From Streptomyces sp. NBC_00557 (lineage in GTDB: Bacteria; Actinomycetota; Actinomycetes; Streptomycetales; Streptomycetaceae): 64,000 bases of DNA. The notes beneath the pieces are model-generated. The model worked only from the letters and a program-made list of their open reading frames with translations, was not told the origin of the DNA and made no database searches. The DNA lies in contig NZ_CP107796.1 of assembly GCF_036345995.1 (NCBI RefSeq), forward strand, positions 3,534,001 through 3,598,000, read 5' to 3'. Made by a program: the position numbers and the translations under genes. Every line of letters starts with the position of its first letter. Position 1 is the first letter of the stretch. This document shows, piece after piece, positions 42,208 to 50,449 of the stretch.

Positions 42208-43200
42208 TCAGTGCAGCTTCTGCGCCACCTCGACAGCCCAGTACGTGAGGATGTTCCGCGCCCCCGCCCGCTTGATGCCGGTCAGGGTTTCGAGGATGGC
42301 GCGGTCGCGGTCGAGCCAGCCCTTCTCGGCGGCGGCCTCGATCATCGCGTACTCGCCGGAGATCTGGTAGGCGGTGACGGGCACGTCCACGGCGTCCGCG
42401 ACCCGCGCGAGGATGTCGAGGTACGGCCCGGCCGGCTTGACCATGACCATGTCCGCACCCTCGGCCAGGTCCAGCTCCAGCTCCCGCAGGGACTCGCGCC
42501 AGTTGGCCGGGTCCTGCTGGTAGGTCTTGCGGTCGCCCTGGAGCGAGGAGGCGACGGCCTCGCGGAAGGGGCCGTAGAAGGCGGAGGAGTACTTGGCGGT
42601 GTAGGCGAGGATCGCCACGTCCTCGCGCCCGATCTGGTCGAGCGCGTCGCGGATGACGCCGATCTGGCCGTCCATCATCCCGCTGGGCCCGACGACATGG
42701 GCGCCGGCGTCGGCCTGCACCTGGGCCATCTCGGCGTACCGCTCGAGGGTCGCGTCGTTGTCGACCCGTCCCTCGGCGTCCAGCACGCCGCAGTGCCCGT
42801 GGTCGGTGAACTCGTCCAGGCACAGGTCGGACATGACGAGCAGCTCGTCGCCGACCTCGGCGCGCACGTCGCGCAGCGCGACCTGAAGGATCCCGTCCGG
42901 GTCCGTGCCGGCCGTGCCCTGCGCGTCCTTCTTGGCCTCCTCCGGCACGCCGAACAGCATGATCCCGGAGACCCCGGCCTGCACGGCCTCCAGCGCGGCC
43001 TTCTTCAGGCTGTCGCGGGTGTGCTGGACGACACCGGGCATGGCGGCGATCGGCACGGGCTCGCTCACGCCCTCCCGGACGAACGCCGGGAGGATGAAGT
43101 CGGCCGGGTGCAGTCGCGTCTCGGCGACCATGCGGCGCATGACGGGCGACGTGCGCAGCCGCCGGGGACGCGTACCGGGGAAGGATCCGTACTTCGTCAT
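42208..43200 (-). CDS. hemB: porphobilinogen synthase (delta-aminolevulinic acid dehydratase)
   Basis: A 330-residue TIM-barrel enzyme that condenses two 5-aminolevulinates into porphobilinogen. Schiff-base lysines are Lys203 ([14 protein letters not shown]) and Lys255 ([12 protein letters not shown]). The metal loop reads [15 protein letters not shown] (Cys127, Asp129, Cys137): the middle Cys of the zinc triad is Asp, which points to a magnesium or mixed-type site. The ATG at 43200 (MTKYGSFPG) follows AGAAGG; the open frame upstream is not conserved. It supplies the substrate for HemC at 58996, from which it is separated by 14 kb of accessory genes. Confidence 0.95.
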   Translation of the reverse strand: MTKYGSFPGTRPRRLRTSPVMRRMVAETRLHPADFILPAFVREGVSEPVPIAAMPGVVQHTRDSLKKAALEAVQAGVSGIMLFGVPEEAKKDAQGTAGTDPDGILQVALRDVRAEVGDELLVMSDLCLDEFTDHGHCGVLDAEGRVDNDATLERYAEMAQVQADAGAHVVGPSGMMDGQIGVIRDALDQIGREDVAILAYTAKYSSAFYGPFREAVASSLQGDRKTYQQDPANWRESLRELELDLAEGADMVMVKPAGPYLDILARVADAVDVPVTAYQISGEYAMIEAAAEKGWLDRDRAILETLTGIKRAGARNILTYWAVEVAQKLH

Positions 43201-43441
43201 GCCTTCTACGCTACGCCCGCCCGGCCCGCGCCTTTGCCGACTAGATGTCGGTCTGGGCGGCGGCTCATAGGCGGCTCCCAGGCGGCCCTCAGCGAGCCCA
43301 TTCACGGGCAAACCGGCCCCGCCATACGAAGTCTTTGCGGTCCCCTGGTCATCCCTGGAACCCACGGCCTCCCCAGCGTTCTACGCGCGTGGTGTCATGC
43401 ACGCGCCACCCCCTCCCCGTGCGCTCACCCAGGAGTCACGC

Positions 43442-44434
43442 ATGCTGCGGAAGGTCCTCACCCGCGCGGCCGTCGCCGTCACCGCCGGCGCCGCCGTCGT
43501 CGCCACCGCCGTCCCCGCGAACGCCGCGAGCTACTCGGCGTTCGCCTTCTCCCGGAGCGGCAGCCAGCCCACGATCTACGACTTCATCGACTCGGCCACC
43601 AGCACGCTCGACATGACGATGTACGAGCTGGAGGACACCACGGCCGTCAACGACCTCATAGCCCTGAAGAACAAGGGTGTCACGGTCCGCGTCATCCTCG
43701 ACCGCCAGCACCAGTCCGCGAACAACTCCGCCTACACGTCCCTGAAGAACGCGGGCATAGGCGTGGTCTGGTCGTCCTCCGCCTACGTCTACACCCACCA
43801 GAAGACGATCACGGTCGACGGCGTCAAGTCCCTGATCATGACCGGGAACCTGACCTCGCAGTACTACACGACCAGCCGCGACTACGGCGTCTTCACCGAC
43901 GACACCCGCGACGTCGCCGCCATCGAGAAGGTCTTCAACGCCGACTACACGGCGACGTCGGTCACCCCGACCGACGGCGACCACCTGCTCTGGTCCCCGA
44001 CCGACTCCCGCAACCGCCTGGTGTCCTTCATCAACTCCGCCACCAAGAGCCTGGACGTGGAGGAGCTGGAGTTCAGCGACAGCACGGTGGTCAACGCGAT
44101 CGTGGCCCGCGCCAAGGCCGGCGTGAAGGTCCGCGTGGTCCTGGAGAATCCCTCCAGCTACTCCAGCCAGGTCTCCGCCATCAAGGCCGCGGGCGGCACG
44201 GTCGTCGGCTACTCCGACCCCAACGGCTTCTACATCCACGCCAAGGCCATGGTCGCCGACTACGGTCTGAGCACCCAGGAGGTCGAGGCCGGCTCCATGA
44301 ACATCAGCAGCAACTCCCTGAGCAACAACCGGGAGCTGGGCATCATCCTCACCGGCACCGGCGTGGCCCAACCGGTGGCACAGACCGTCGAGACGACGTT
44401 CAACAGCGACTACGCGGGTGGCACGCCGGCGTAA
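43442..44434 (+). CDS. secreted phospholipase D-like protein
   Basis: A 330-residue secreted protein. The signal peptide (1-28) ends AVPANA. Two PLD/HKD half-sites follow: His119-x-Lys121-x4-Asp126 in YTHQKTITVDG, with downstream MTGNLTSQYY, and His266-x-Lys268-x4-Asp273 in IHAKAMVADYG, with downstream AGSMNISSNS. Both are complete, so it should be an active phosphodiesterase, acting on phospholipid or nucleic acid outside the cell. The substrate is unknown; similar small two-HKD proteins include nucleases. AGGAG lies upstream of the ATG at 43442. It is divergent from hemB. Confidence 0.88.
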   Translation: MLRKVLTRAAVAVTAGAAVVATAVPANAASYSAFAFSRSGSQPTIYDFIDSATSTLDMTMYELEDTTAVNDLIALKNKGVTVRVILDRQHQSANNSAYTSLKNAGIGVVWSSSAYVYTHQKTITVDGVKSLIMTGNLTSQYYTTSRDYGVFTDDTRDVAAIEKVFNADYTATSVTPTDGDHLLWSPTDSRNRLVSFINSATKSLDVEELEFSDSTVVNAIVARAKAGVKVRVVLENPSSYSSQVSAIKAAGGTVVGYSDPNGFYIHAKAMVADYGLSTQEVEAGSMNISSNSLSNNRELGIILTGTGVAQPVAQTVETTFNSDYAGGTPA

Positions 44435-44538
44435 GTGCCCTCGTACAGGCTCCACCGCTCGGCCCGGTTGGCGCGGCTTCGACCGCCCCACCCGGGCCGA
44501 TCGTTTTCCGCCGCACCAAGAGCATTTCGTCCAGGCGG

Positions 44539-44567
44539 TTTACATATGAGGTGCGTCACTCTACCCT
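44539..44567 (+). promoter_or_regulatory. candidate promoter of the LPMO gene
   Basis: TTTACA (44539-44544) and TACCCT (44562-44567) are separated by exactly 17 nt, a reasonable vegetative-type promoter. The predicted start of transcription falls just before the CebR-type box at 44577, which would let the repressor block initiation. Confidence 0.5.
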
Positions 44568-44576
44568 CCCGAACAA

Positions 44577-44590
44577 TGGGAGCGCTCCCA
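44577..44590. promoter_or_regulatory. CebR operator
   Basis: TGGGAGCGCTCCCA is the exact palindromic consensus bound by CebR, the LacI-family repressor of cellulose and cello-oligosaccharide use in Streptomyces. It lies 49 bp before the LPMO start and next to its candidate promoter. No cebR gene is present in the window. Confidence 0.9.
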
Positions 44591-44638
44591 TAACTCCCTC
44601 ACGTCCTGTACGTCCCTCTGCGAAGGGTCACTCCCCCC

Positions 44639-45724
44639 ATGATCAGACGCAGCAGAACGTCGGCGCTGCTCGCGGCAGTCGCCACCATGCTCTCCGCGTT
44701 AGGGCTGGTCATCTACGGCACGGGAGCCGCGTCGGCCCACGGCGTCGCCATGTTCCCGGGCTCACGCACCTACCTCTGCTACAAGGACGCCATCACGAGC
44801 ACCGGCGCGGTCGACCCGACCAACCCGGCCTGCGCGGCGGCCATCGCGCAGAGCGGTGCGACCTCCCTCTACAACTGGTTCGCGGTGCTGGACTCCAACG
44901 CCGCCGGGCGCGGCGCGGGTTACGTCCCGGACGGCACCATCTGCAGTGCCGGCAACAAGTCGCCGTACGACTTCAGCGGCTACAACCTCGCCCGCGACGA
45001 CTGGCCGAAGACGCACCTGACCTCGGGCTCCACGATCCAGCTGCAGTACAGCAACTGGGCCGCGCACCCGGGTGACTTCCGGGTCTACATCACCAAGCAG
45101 GGCTGGTCCCCCACGACCCCGCTCGCCTGGTCGGACCTGCAACTGCTCTCGACGGTCACCAACCCGCCCGCGTCCGGCTCGCCGGGCACGGACGGCGGCC
45201 ACTACTACTGGAACCAGGCCCTGCCCTCGGGCCGGTCGGGCAACGCGCTGCTGTTCGTCCAGTGGGTGCGGTCGGACAGCAACGAGAACTTCTTCTCCTG
45301 CTCCGACATCGTCTTCGACGGCGGCCACGGCGAGGTGACGGGCATCCGCGGCAGCGGCGACACGACCCCGCCCCCGGACGGCGGCGGTACCACCCCGCCC
45401 CCGGACAACGGCAGCGGTTCCTGCATGGCCGCCTACAGCGTGGACAGCTCCTGGAACGGCGGCTTCCAGGCGACGGTCACGGTCATGAACCACGGCACGT
45501 CGCCGTTGAGCGGCTGGCACGTCGGCTGGACCCCCGGCAGCGGCACGACGATCAGCAGCGTGTGGAACGGCGTCCTGTCCAAGGGCACGAACGGGGCGGT
45601 GACGGTCACCAACGCCGACTACAACCGCACCGTCCCGGCGGACGGCAGCACGACGTTCGGCTTCATCGCGACGTCCTCCGGAAACAACCTCCCGTCGGAC
45701 TCCCTGACCTGCACGAGCCCGTAG
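44639..45724 (+). CDS. AA10 lytic polysaccharide monooxygenase with CBM2 (CelS2-like)
   Basis: A 361-residue secreted copper enzyme. The signal peptide ends ASA with the mature N-terminus His34 (HGVAMFPGSRTYLCY), which forms the histidine brace with His143 in NWAAHPGDFRVY; NENFFSCSDIVF supplies the axial Phe region. Residues 34-238 are the AA10 domain and resemble Streptomyces CelS2/ScLPMO10C, a cellulose C1-oxidiser. A Gly/Thr/Pro linker follows, then a CBM2 (about 260-361) with SCMAAYSVDSSWNGGFQATV. It cleaves crystalline cellulose oxidatively outside the cell. The upstream CebR box and promoter indicate induction by cello-oligosaccharides. Confidence 0.95.
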   Translation: MIRRSRTSALLAAVATMLSALGLVIYGTGAASAHGVAMFPGSRTYLCYKDAITSTGAVDPTNPACAAAIAQSGATSLYNWFAVLDSNAAGRGAGYVPDGTICSAGNKSPYDFSGYNLARDDWPKTHLTSGSTIQLQYSNWAAHPGDFRVYITKQGWSPTTPLAWSDLQLLSTVTNPPASGSPGTDGGHYYWNQALPSGRSGNALLFVQWVRSDSNENFFSCSDIVFDGGHGEVTGIRGSGDTTPPPDGGGTTPPPDNGSGSCMAAYSVDSSWNGGFQATVTVMNHGTSPLSGWHVGWTPGSGTTISSVWNGVLSKGTNGAVTVTNADYNRTVPADGSTTFGFIATSSGNNLPSDSLTCTSP

Positions 45725-45736
45725 CCCCACCCTGAC

Positions 45737-45783
45737 ACGGCGGCCCGTGGGCACCACCGCGGGGAACTCCCACGAGCCGCCGT
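45737..45783. terminator. bidirectional terminator after the LPMO gene
   Basis: ACGGCGGCCCGTGGG (45737-45751) and CCCACGAGCCGCCGT (45769-45783) form a 15-bp stem with a single mismatch. It lies between the convergent LPMO and phosphoribosyltransferase genes. Confidence 0.75.
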
Positions 45784-45799
45784 CCGCACGCGCACGGGG

Positions 45800-46576
45800 T
45801 CATGGAACGCCGGACCCGGAGACGCCACCCGGATGGCTCCAGGGACGCAGGGCGCAGGCGTCCCAGGAAAAGCGTCGTAAGCGTGCCTGCTCGACGTGAT
45901 CGGCCGTGTTGCCGTAGTCGATGTTGAGGTGGCGGCCGAGGACCACGATGGCCACGCTGCCGGCACCGGCCGCCTTCAGTGCGGCGGCCGCGGACTGCGC
46001 GTGGTTGCCCGTGGCCCAGGTGTCATCGATGAGCAGGACGTTCTCGCCCCGGAGGGCCACTGCCTCATAGCGCCCGGAAGAGGCCGCCCGGCCCAGGCCG
46101 TCGGCCTCGGGTGTCGGAACGAGCAGATCACGATAACGGGCGCGAGTGACACCGACCATCTCGGCGAGCATGGTACGGAGGGGATGACCCGGACGCCCGC
46201 TGGTACTGGGCACCATGGTCACGCTGTCGAAGCAGGACACCGCACAGCGAGCCCTGATGCAGTCCTCGTGCTGGGCGAGGAAACGCCATAACACGGCTGC
46301 CAGCCCCATGCGGAAGTACTGCTGCTGACGGCCGACCGCGTTCTTGTACCGCCAGAGTTCGTGGGCATACTGCTCGCCCTTGAGGGCCAGGCTGACCGGG
46401 ACGACGGCGTCAGCCACCCCCGTCCCGAGAAGCTTGGTGGTCTCGTTGCAGGGGCGGCACAGGTAATACCCGATCTTGGCGGGACCCCGACAGACCCGGC
46501 ACACGCCCGGGCCGGGCAGCAGCGGGTGGACCAGGAAGTTGGCGTAGCGGGCGGACAGCCCGACGACGGTGGCCAC
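45800..46576 (-). CDS. phosphoribosyltransferase with N-terminal zinc-binding cysteines (ComF-like)
   Basis: A 258-residue type I phosphoribosyltransferase-fold protein. The N-terminus has two Cys pairs, C26-x2-C29 and C40-x2-C43 (GVCRVCRGPAKIGYYLCRPC), like the zinc ribbon of ComF. The PRPP loop is VLLIDDTWATG at 180-190. The central part has WRYKNAVGRQQQYFRMGLA. It starts with GTG 13 bp after the dprA stop, so the two form a bicistron. ComF and DprA both act in DNA uptake in competent bacteria, but this pair sits in a defence island of a genus without known natural competence. The function is unknown. Confidence 0.82.
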   Translation of the reverse strand: MATVVGLSARYANFLVHPLLPGPGVCRVCRGPAKIGYYLCRPCNETTKLLGTGVADAVVPVSLALKGEQYAHELWRYKNAVGRQQQYFRMGLAAVLWRFLAQHEDCIRARCAVSCFDSVTMVPSTSGRPGHPLRTMLAEMVGVTRARYRDLLVPTPEADGLGRAASSGRYEAVALRGENVLLIDDTWATGNHAQSAAAALKAAGAGSVAIVVLGRHLNIDYGNTADHVEQARLRRFSWDACALRPWSHPGGVSGSGVP

Positions 46577-46589
46577 GCCGGTCCGCCGG

Positions 46590-47474
46590 CTAGCGCCAGG
46601 TCAGCTCGCCCGTGGTGGGGACGAGAGAGTCGAGGTGGCTGAAGACGTCTTCGGGGCCGTCGATCACCGTCGTGTTGGGCCTGGCGGCGTACTCCCTCGC
46701 CCACGTGTGAGTCAGCAGAGAGCGCATGAGGAACACCCGGCGACCGTGTTCCAGGGCAAGCCTGGCCTGCATGCGGGCGCCGCTGCGGTAGGCGGCCTCG
46801 ATCACGACGGTGGCCAGGCTGTAACCGCTCATCACCGCGTTGCGCATGGGGAAGGACGTCTTCGACGGAGCAGCGTCCGGCCAGAACTGGGAGATCAGCA
46901 GCCCCTTCTCGGCGATCTCCTGCTGGAGCTGAGCATTCTGAGGCGGGTAGACCCGGCGCAGGCCGGTTCCGATCACGGCGACGGTACGGCCACCGGCAGC
47001 CAGAGCGCTGCCATGCGCAGCGGTGTCGATGCCTGCAGCCAGCCCGCTGACAACTGTGACGCCACGTTCGGCAAGACCACCCGCGATCGCACGAGCGTGG
47101 GCGACGCCCTCAGGGGTGGGAGTGCGGGTGCCCACGACAGCGACACGAAGGTCGTCGTCGGCGGTCCGTCCCCTCAGGAAGAGAAAGGGGGGCCGCTGGT
47201 GGACCAGCCTCAGATAGAGCGGATAGTCGTCATCCAGGATGGTGACCAGCCGCATGCCCTCGCGCTCCCAGGCGGCGATCTCCGACGCAACACTGTCCAG
47301 GTCGGCCGAGGGGCCGGTGTCGAAGAGCTTCCCCTGGCCTGAACGGTCGAGTGCGTCCTCGAGGACGTCGCGGGCGCTTCCGACCGCTTCGACCTGGTCG
47401 GTCACCTCGGACCATGGACGGTCGCCGCGCCGCAGGAGTGCGACGAGGGCGGCCCGCTCCAGGTCCTGGTCCAT
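46590..47474 (-). CDS. DprA/Smf-like protein
   Basis: A 294-residue protein with the DprA Rossmann domain (about 80-270): DDDYPLYLRLVHQRPPFLFL, VAVVGTRTPTPEG, VVSGLAAGIDTAAHGSALAA, VIGTGLRRVYPPQNAQLQQE, and FPMRNAVMSGYSLATVVIEA. The C-terminal winged helix of canonical DprA is lacking, and there is an N-terminal helical part of about 75 residues. DprA binds single-stranded DNA and loads RecA in transformation; Streptomyces normally keeps another dprA near the topA/ribosomal region, so this is probably a specialised paralogue. The ATG at 47474 lies 7 nt after a TATACT -10 box, so the message may be leaderless. Followed by the phosphoribosyltransferase. Confidence 0.88.
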   Translation of the reverse strand: MDQDLERAALVALLRRGDRPWSEVTDQVEAVGSARDVLEDALDRSGQGKLFDTGPSADLDSVASEIAAWEREGMRLVTILDDDYPLYLRLVHQRPPFLFLRGRTADDDLRVAVVGTRTPTPEGVAHARAIAGGLAERGVTVVSGLAAGIDTAAHGSALAAGGRTVAVIGTGLRRVYPPQNAQLQQEIAEKGLLISQFWPDAAPSKTSFPMRNAVMSGYSLATVVIEAAYRSGARMQARLALEHGRRVFLMRSLLTHTWAREYAARPNTTVIDGPEDVFSHLDSLVPTTGELTWR

Positions 47475-47480
47475 GCGGCA

Positions 47481-47486
47481 AGTATA
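47481..47486 (-). promoter_or_regulatory. -10 element of the dprA-like operon, leaderless start
   Basis: On the minus strand TATACT lies 6 nt before the ATG at 47474. A transcript starting at normal distance would begin at or within a base or two of that ATG. No convincing -35 hexamer or ribosome site is present upstream, which supports a leaderless message. Confidence 0.6.
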
Positions 47487-47545
47487 GGAACGGCTCCCCC
47501 TGACGCAGGCGGCTTGCGCAGACGGCACGGACTGGTGCAGCAGAC

Positions 47546-48526
47546 TCACGCGGCGCATGCGTTCTCCTTCGGGACTGTGCGGGCGGCGCGGCAGTCGCGG
47601 CAGCGGCCCGGGTGTGGGGCGCGGAAGGCGCGGTCGCAGCCGTCGCAGTTCTGAAGGGGATCACGCCTGCGGCCGGCTCCGGCCTCCGCGCCAGTGTCCG
47701 GCCGGGGCGCGGGGCGGGCCGGGAGCGGTACCGGGAGCAGCGCTTCCAGCCGGTAGCCGAGCAGCCTGGCCGGGCTTTTCAGCACGGCGGGGAGGTCGGC
47801 GGTCAGGGCGTGGTGGATGACCGCGGCCGTCGCCCCGCTGTCGAACCAGGCGGTGACGGCGGGCGCGAGCCGGTCCACGTCACGGCGGGAAAGGATGAGC
47901 CGGTCATCGGTCCTGCGGAGGCCCGCGAGCAGGGTGACTGCCTTGTCGTGGCAGGGGTCGCGAGGGCGGCCATGCGCTTCCGGCGTCGCGGCCGGCTTCG
48001 GCGCCACCACGGGCGCGGGGGCAGGTTCGGGCGCGTCCGGCTGGGTGGGTTGGTCGTCCTCCTCGGGCGCTGCCGGAAGATTCGTGCCCGCGCTGAGCCG
48101 ACGGTCTCCGGTACGACGGGTCGGCGCAGGGTGTCCGGCCACGCGGAGCGGCGCCGGGGCGGCGACCGGGGTGTGGTGGGCGTATGTACGCGTGACCAGC
48201 CGACCGGACTCAGTGTGCTCCCGGACCCGCCGCAGATAGCCGTGCGCCTCCAGCTCCCGCAGCGCGGAGGCGATCCGGTCCCGCCCCTCGGGGAAGCGTT
48301 CGGCGAGGCTGCGGATGTCGACCGGGGTGCCCTCGGGCACCGAGAGGATGTGGGTGGCGAGCCCGATGGCGGTCAGCGACAGCTCGCGGTGCTGGGCGAG
48401 GTGGTTGCCGACGACGACGTACTGACCGGACTGGTACGTGCGTACGTGGATGACACCGGAGGGGGTGGTGGATCGTCGAACACCGTGAATCGGGCGCGGG
48501 GCGGCGTTAGGCTTCTTCTCAGCCAT
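47546..48526 (-). CDS. HTH protein with C-terminal zinc ribbon
   Basis: A 326-residue protein. An N-terminal winged helix (about 30-110: RTYQSGQYVVVGNHLAQHRE, LSLTAIGLATHILSVPEGTP, and EGRDRIASALRELEAHGYLR) resembles replication-initiator or phage-type HTH domains common in Streptomyces. A Pro/Ala-rich linker follows, then a helical domain (about 190-280) and a C-terminal C-x2-C...C-x2-C ribbon (NCDGCDRAFRAPHPGRCRDC). It probably binds DNA; its target is unknown. The ATG at 48526 has its only purine-rich ribosome-like site (GAGGAAGAA) some 12-20 nt upstream, so the start is uncertain. It belongs to the same accessory block as the whiJ-like trio. Confidence 0.72.
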   Translation of the reverse strand: MAEKKPNAAPRPIHGVRRSTTPSGVIHVRTYQSGQYVVVGNHLAQHRELSLTAIGLATHILSVPEGTPVDIRSLAERFPEGRDRIASALRELEAHGYLRRVREHTESGRLVTRTYAHHTPVAAPAPLRVAGHPAPTRRTGDRRLSAGTNLPAAPEEDDQPTQPDAPEPAPAPVVAPKPAATPEAHGRPRDPCHDKAVTLLAGLRRTDDRLILSRRDVDRLAPAVTAWFDSGATAAVIHHALTADLPAVLKSPARLLGYRLEALLPVPLPARPAPRPDTGAEAGAGRRRDPLQNCDGCDRAFRAPHPGRCRDCRAARTVPKENACAA

Positions 48527-48725
48527 GGGGAAGGTCTGTTCTTCCTCGTTGGTCAGGCCCTCGCACTGGGATTGCCGTCCCGGCGGGGGCCGATGCATGT
48601 GTGGGATTGTCAGCGCGTTGGTGAGGTGCATATGCCTCGATCGCCTCGGCCTGAGCCTGCACGTCCGAACCGCCGCCACGCCAGCCAGACCGCCCACTTT
48701 CACCCGCCCGAGTGACGGATGCCGG

Positions 48726-48750
48726 GTTTGGTTTGGTTGGTTGGTTATTT
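48726..48750. repeat. GGTTT/GGTT tract
   Basis: A G/T-only run built of GGTTT and GGTT units (AACC repeats on the minus strand) lies in the 267-bp leader region upstream of the HTH gene. It is strikingly unlike the surrounding sequence. The following 25 bp are also unusually T-rich. The purpose is unknown. Confidence 0.6.
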
Positions 48751-48793
48751 CCCCGGGTTCTTTGGTCTTTTACAGCCCGCAGCCCCGGGTCGC

Positions 48794-49261
48794 CTACGAC
48801 CGTGGTACGCCCTTCCTGGCGCCGGTCGCCGGATCCAGCTCCGCCCACACCGTCTTGCACGGCACCGGGCCGAGCCGTACGCCCCACCGGTCCGCCAACT
48901 CCGCGACCAGCAGCAGGCCGTAGCCCGACTCGGCCGGTCCAGTGGCGACAGTTTGTGGAACGGGCAGTACGTCACTACGTGTGTCGGTGACCTCGATTCG
49001 CAGAACGCCCTCGACCGTCACTGTGAGAGCGAGCCGGAAGCTCCGTCCCGGAACCCGGCCGTGCAGCGCGGCGTTCGCCGTCAGCTCTGCGACGATCAGC
49101 CGGGCTGGGTCCAACGGCAGCCCCCAGGAGCGCAGTTGCTCGGTTGCGAGCAGCCGGCCGAGGCGGGCACCGCGTCGGGTCGCGGAGAGGGGCACGCGGA
49201 ACTGGCGCGCCGCAATGGGGAGGGTGGAGATTCGCTCGTTCACGTCACTCAGCGTGTCCAA
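48794..49261 (-). CDS. RsbW-like HATPase (anti-sigma-type ATP-binding protein)
   Basis: A 155-residue stand-alone GHKL ATPase domain: FRVPLSATRRGARLGRLLAT, the N-box IVAELTANAALHG at about 56-68, LRIEVTDTRSDV, and the lid ESGYGLLLVAELADRWGV. Such proteins are encoded next to XRE/DUF397 pairs (the whiJ-like arrangement) throughout Streptomyces and affect development. Divergent from the XRE gene. The start is uncertain: a TTG at 49261 or a GTG at 49243. Confidence 0.83.
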   Translation of the reverse strand: MDTLSDVNERISTLPIAARQFRVPLSATRRGARLGRLLATEQLRSWGLPLDPARLIVAELTANAALHGRVPGRSFRLALTVTVEGVLRIEVTDTRSDVLPVPQTVATGPAESGYGLLLVAELADRWGVRLGPVPCKTVWAELDPATGARKGVPRS

Positions 49262-49364
49262 GCGTGCTTAGCCTGTGAAGAGCGGCGGCCCGTGCGGACG
49301 GGGGCTGTCCGCGTGGTGTGCGGTTGCGTCCGGGCCGTACGGGGTGAGTGGTGACGGGAGGACG

Positions 49365-50204
49365 ATGTACGTGAGCGACTGGGATGCGAGGCCGGAGGAC
49401 GAGGAGGCCGGGGCAGTCATGCGGACGGTCTCACGGCAGTTGAAGCTGTGGCGGGAGGCGGCCGGCCTCACCCAGGCCGCGTTCGGAGCGGCCATCGGGT
49501 ACGGGGAGGAACTCGTCTCCTCGGTGGAGCGGGGGCGGCGGATCCCACGACCGGAGTACCTGGACGCGGCGGATGAGGCGCTGGGTGCGGGCGGCAGGAT
49601 CGCGGCCATGAAGAGGGACTTGGCGGAGGTCCGGTATCCGAAGAAGGTGCGGGACCTCAAAAAGCTGGAGGCGGAGGCCACCGAGCTGTGCGCCTACAAC
49701 AATTCGGTCGTGCACGGGTTGTTGCAGACAGAGGAGTACGCGCGGGCCGTGTTCAGTGCCCGACGTCCCCCCTTCACCGAGGAGGAGGTGGAGCAGCGAC
49801 TGGCGGCGCGCGTCGCACGCCAGGAGATCATCAATGGCAGAACGGCACGCCCTGTCTTCAGCTTTGTTCAGTGCGAGTCGACGCTACGACGCCCCATCGG
49901 GGGCAAGATGGTCATGCGCGGTCAGCTCCAACGGCTGTTGGACCTCGCCGAGTTCCGCAATGTCGATCTCCAGGTGCTGCCGCTCGGGCACGAGGAGAAC
50001 CCGGGGCTCGCTGGTTCGTTCAGACTACTCAGGCTGAAGGACGGCACCACGGCCGGGCACGTGGAGGTGCAGCACATCAGCCGGGTGATCACCGACCCGA
50101 AAGAGGTGCAGCTCCTCGACATGCGCTATGGGATCATCCGGGCACAGGCTCTCAGTACCCGAGAGTCGAAGGCCCTCATCGAGAAGGTGCTTGGAGAGAC
50201 ATGA
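49365..50204 (+). CDS. XRE-family regulator with DUF5753 (WhiJ-like)
   Basis: A 279-residue protein. The N-terminal helix-turn-helix (about 20-75) reads LKLWREAAGLTQAAFGAAIG and EELVSSVERGRRIPRPEYLD. A C-terminal DUF5753 ligand-like domain (about 105-275) has VHGLLQTEEYARAVFSARRP, FVQCESTLRRPIGGKMVMRG and VDLQVLPLGHEENPGLAGSF. It is the regulator of a WhiJ-type trio with the divergent ATPase and the downstream DUF397 gene, which overlaps it by ATGA. In S. coelicolor such loci modulate sporulation; some are treated as toxin-antitoxin-like. GGGAGG precedes the ATG. Confidence 0.9.
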   Translation: MYVSDWDARPEDEEAGAVMRTVSRQLKLWREAAGLTQAAFGAAIGYGEELVSSVERGRRIPRPEYLDAADEALGAGGRIAAMKRDLAEVRYPKKVRDLKKLEAEATELCAYNNSVVHGLLQTEEYARAVFSARRPPFTEEEVEQRLAARVARQEIINGRTARPVFSFVQCESTLRRPIGGKMVMRGQLQRLLDLAEFRNVDLQVLPLGHEENPGLAGSFRLLRLKDGTTAGHVEVQHISRVITDPKEVQLLDMRYGIIRAQALSTRESKALIEKVLGET

Positions 50205-50392
50205 CCCCCGAGAACACCCTTGAGCTGGAGTGGATAAAGAGCAGCTACAGCACGGACGAGGGCCCCGACTGCGTCGAAGTGGCCGCGATCTCGGACCACG
50301 TCCTCGTCCGCGACTCCAAGAACCCCACTGGTCCCCGACTCGCCCTGACGTCCGCCACTTGGTCAGCCTTCCTGCCGTACGCCGCCCGCTGA
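50201..50392 (+). CDS. DUF397 protein
   Basis: A 63-residue DUF397 protein: LEWIKSSYSTDEGPDCVEVA, VLVRDSKNPTGPRLALTSAT, and WSAFLPYA. DUF397 proteins are small partners of XRE/DUF5753 regulators. The ATG overlaps the stop of the XRE gene by 4 bp, so expression is coupled. Confidence 0.92.
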   Translation: MTPENTLELEWIKSSYSTDEGPDCVEVAAISDHVLVRDSKNPTGPRLALTSATWSAFLPYAAR

Positions 50393-50404
50393 AGGCTGAG
50401 GAAC

Positions 50405-50438
50405 GCGGCCCGCGCTCCACTGACAGGGTGCGGGCCGC
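50405..50438. terminator. bidirectional terminator between the DUF397 gene and hsdM
   Basis: GCGGCCCGC (50405-50413) and GCGGGCCGC (50430-50438) form a perfect 9-bp stem around a 16-nt loop, between two convergent genes. Confidence 0.7.
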
Positions 50439-50449
50439 ATCCAGATGCA

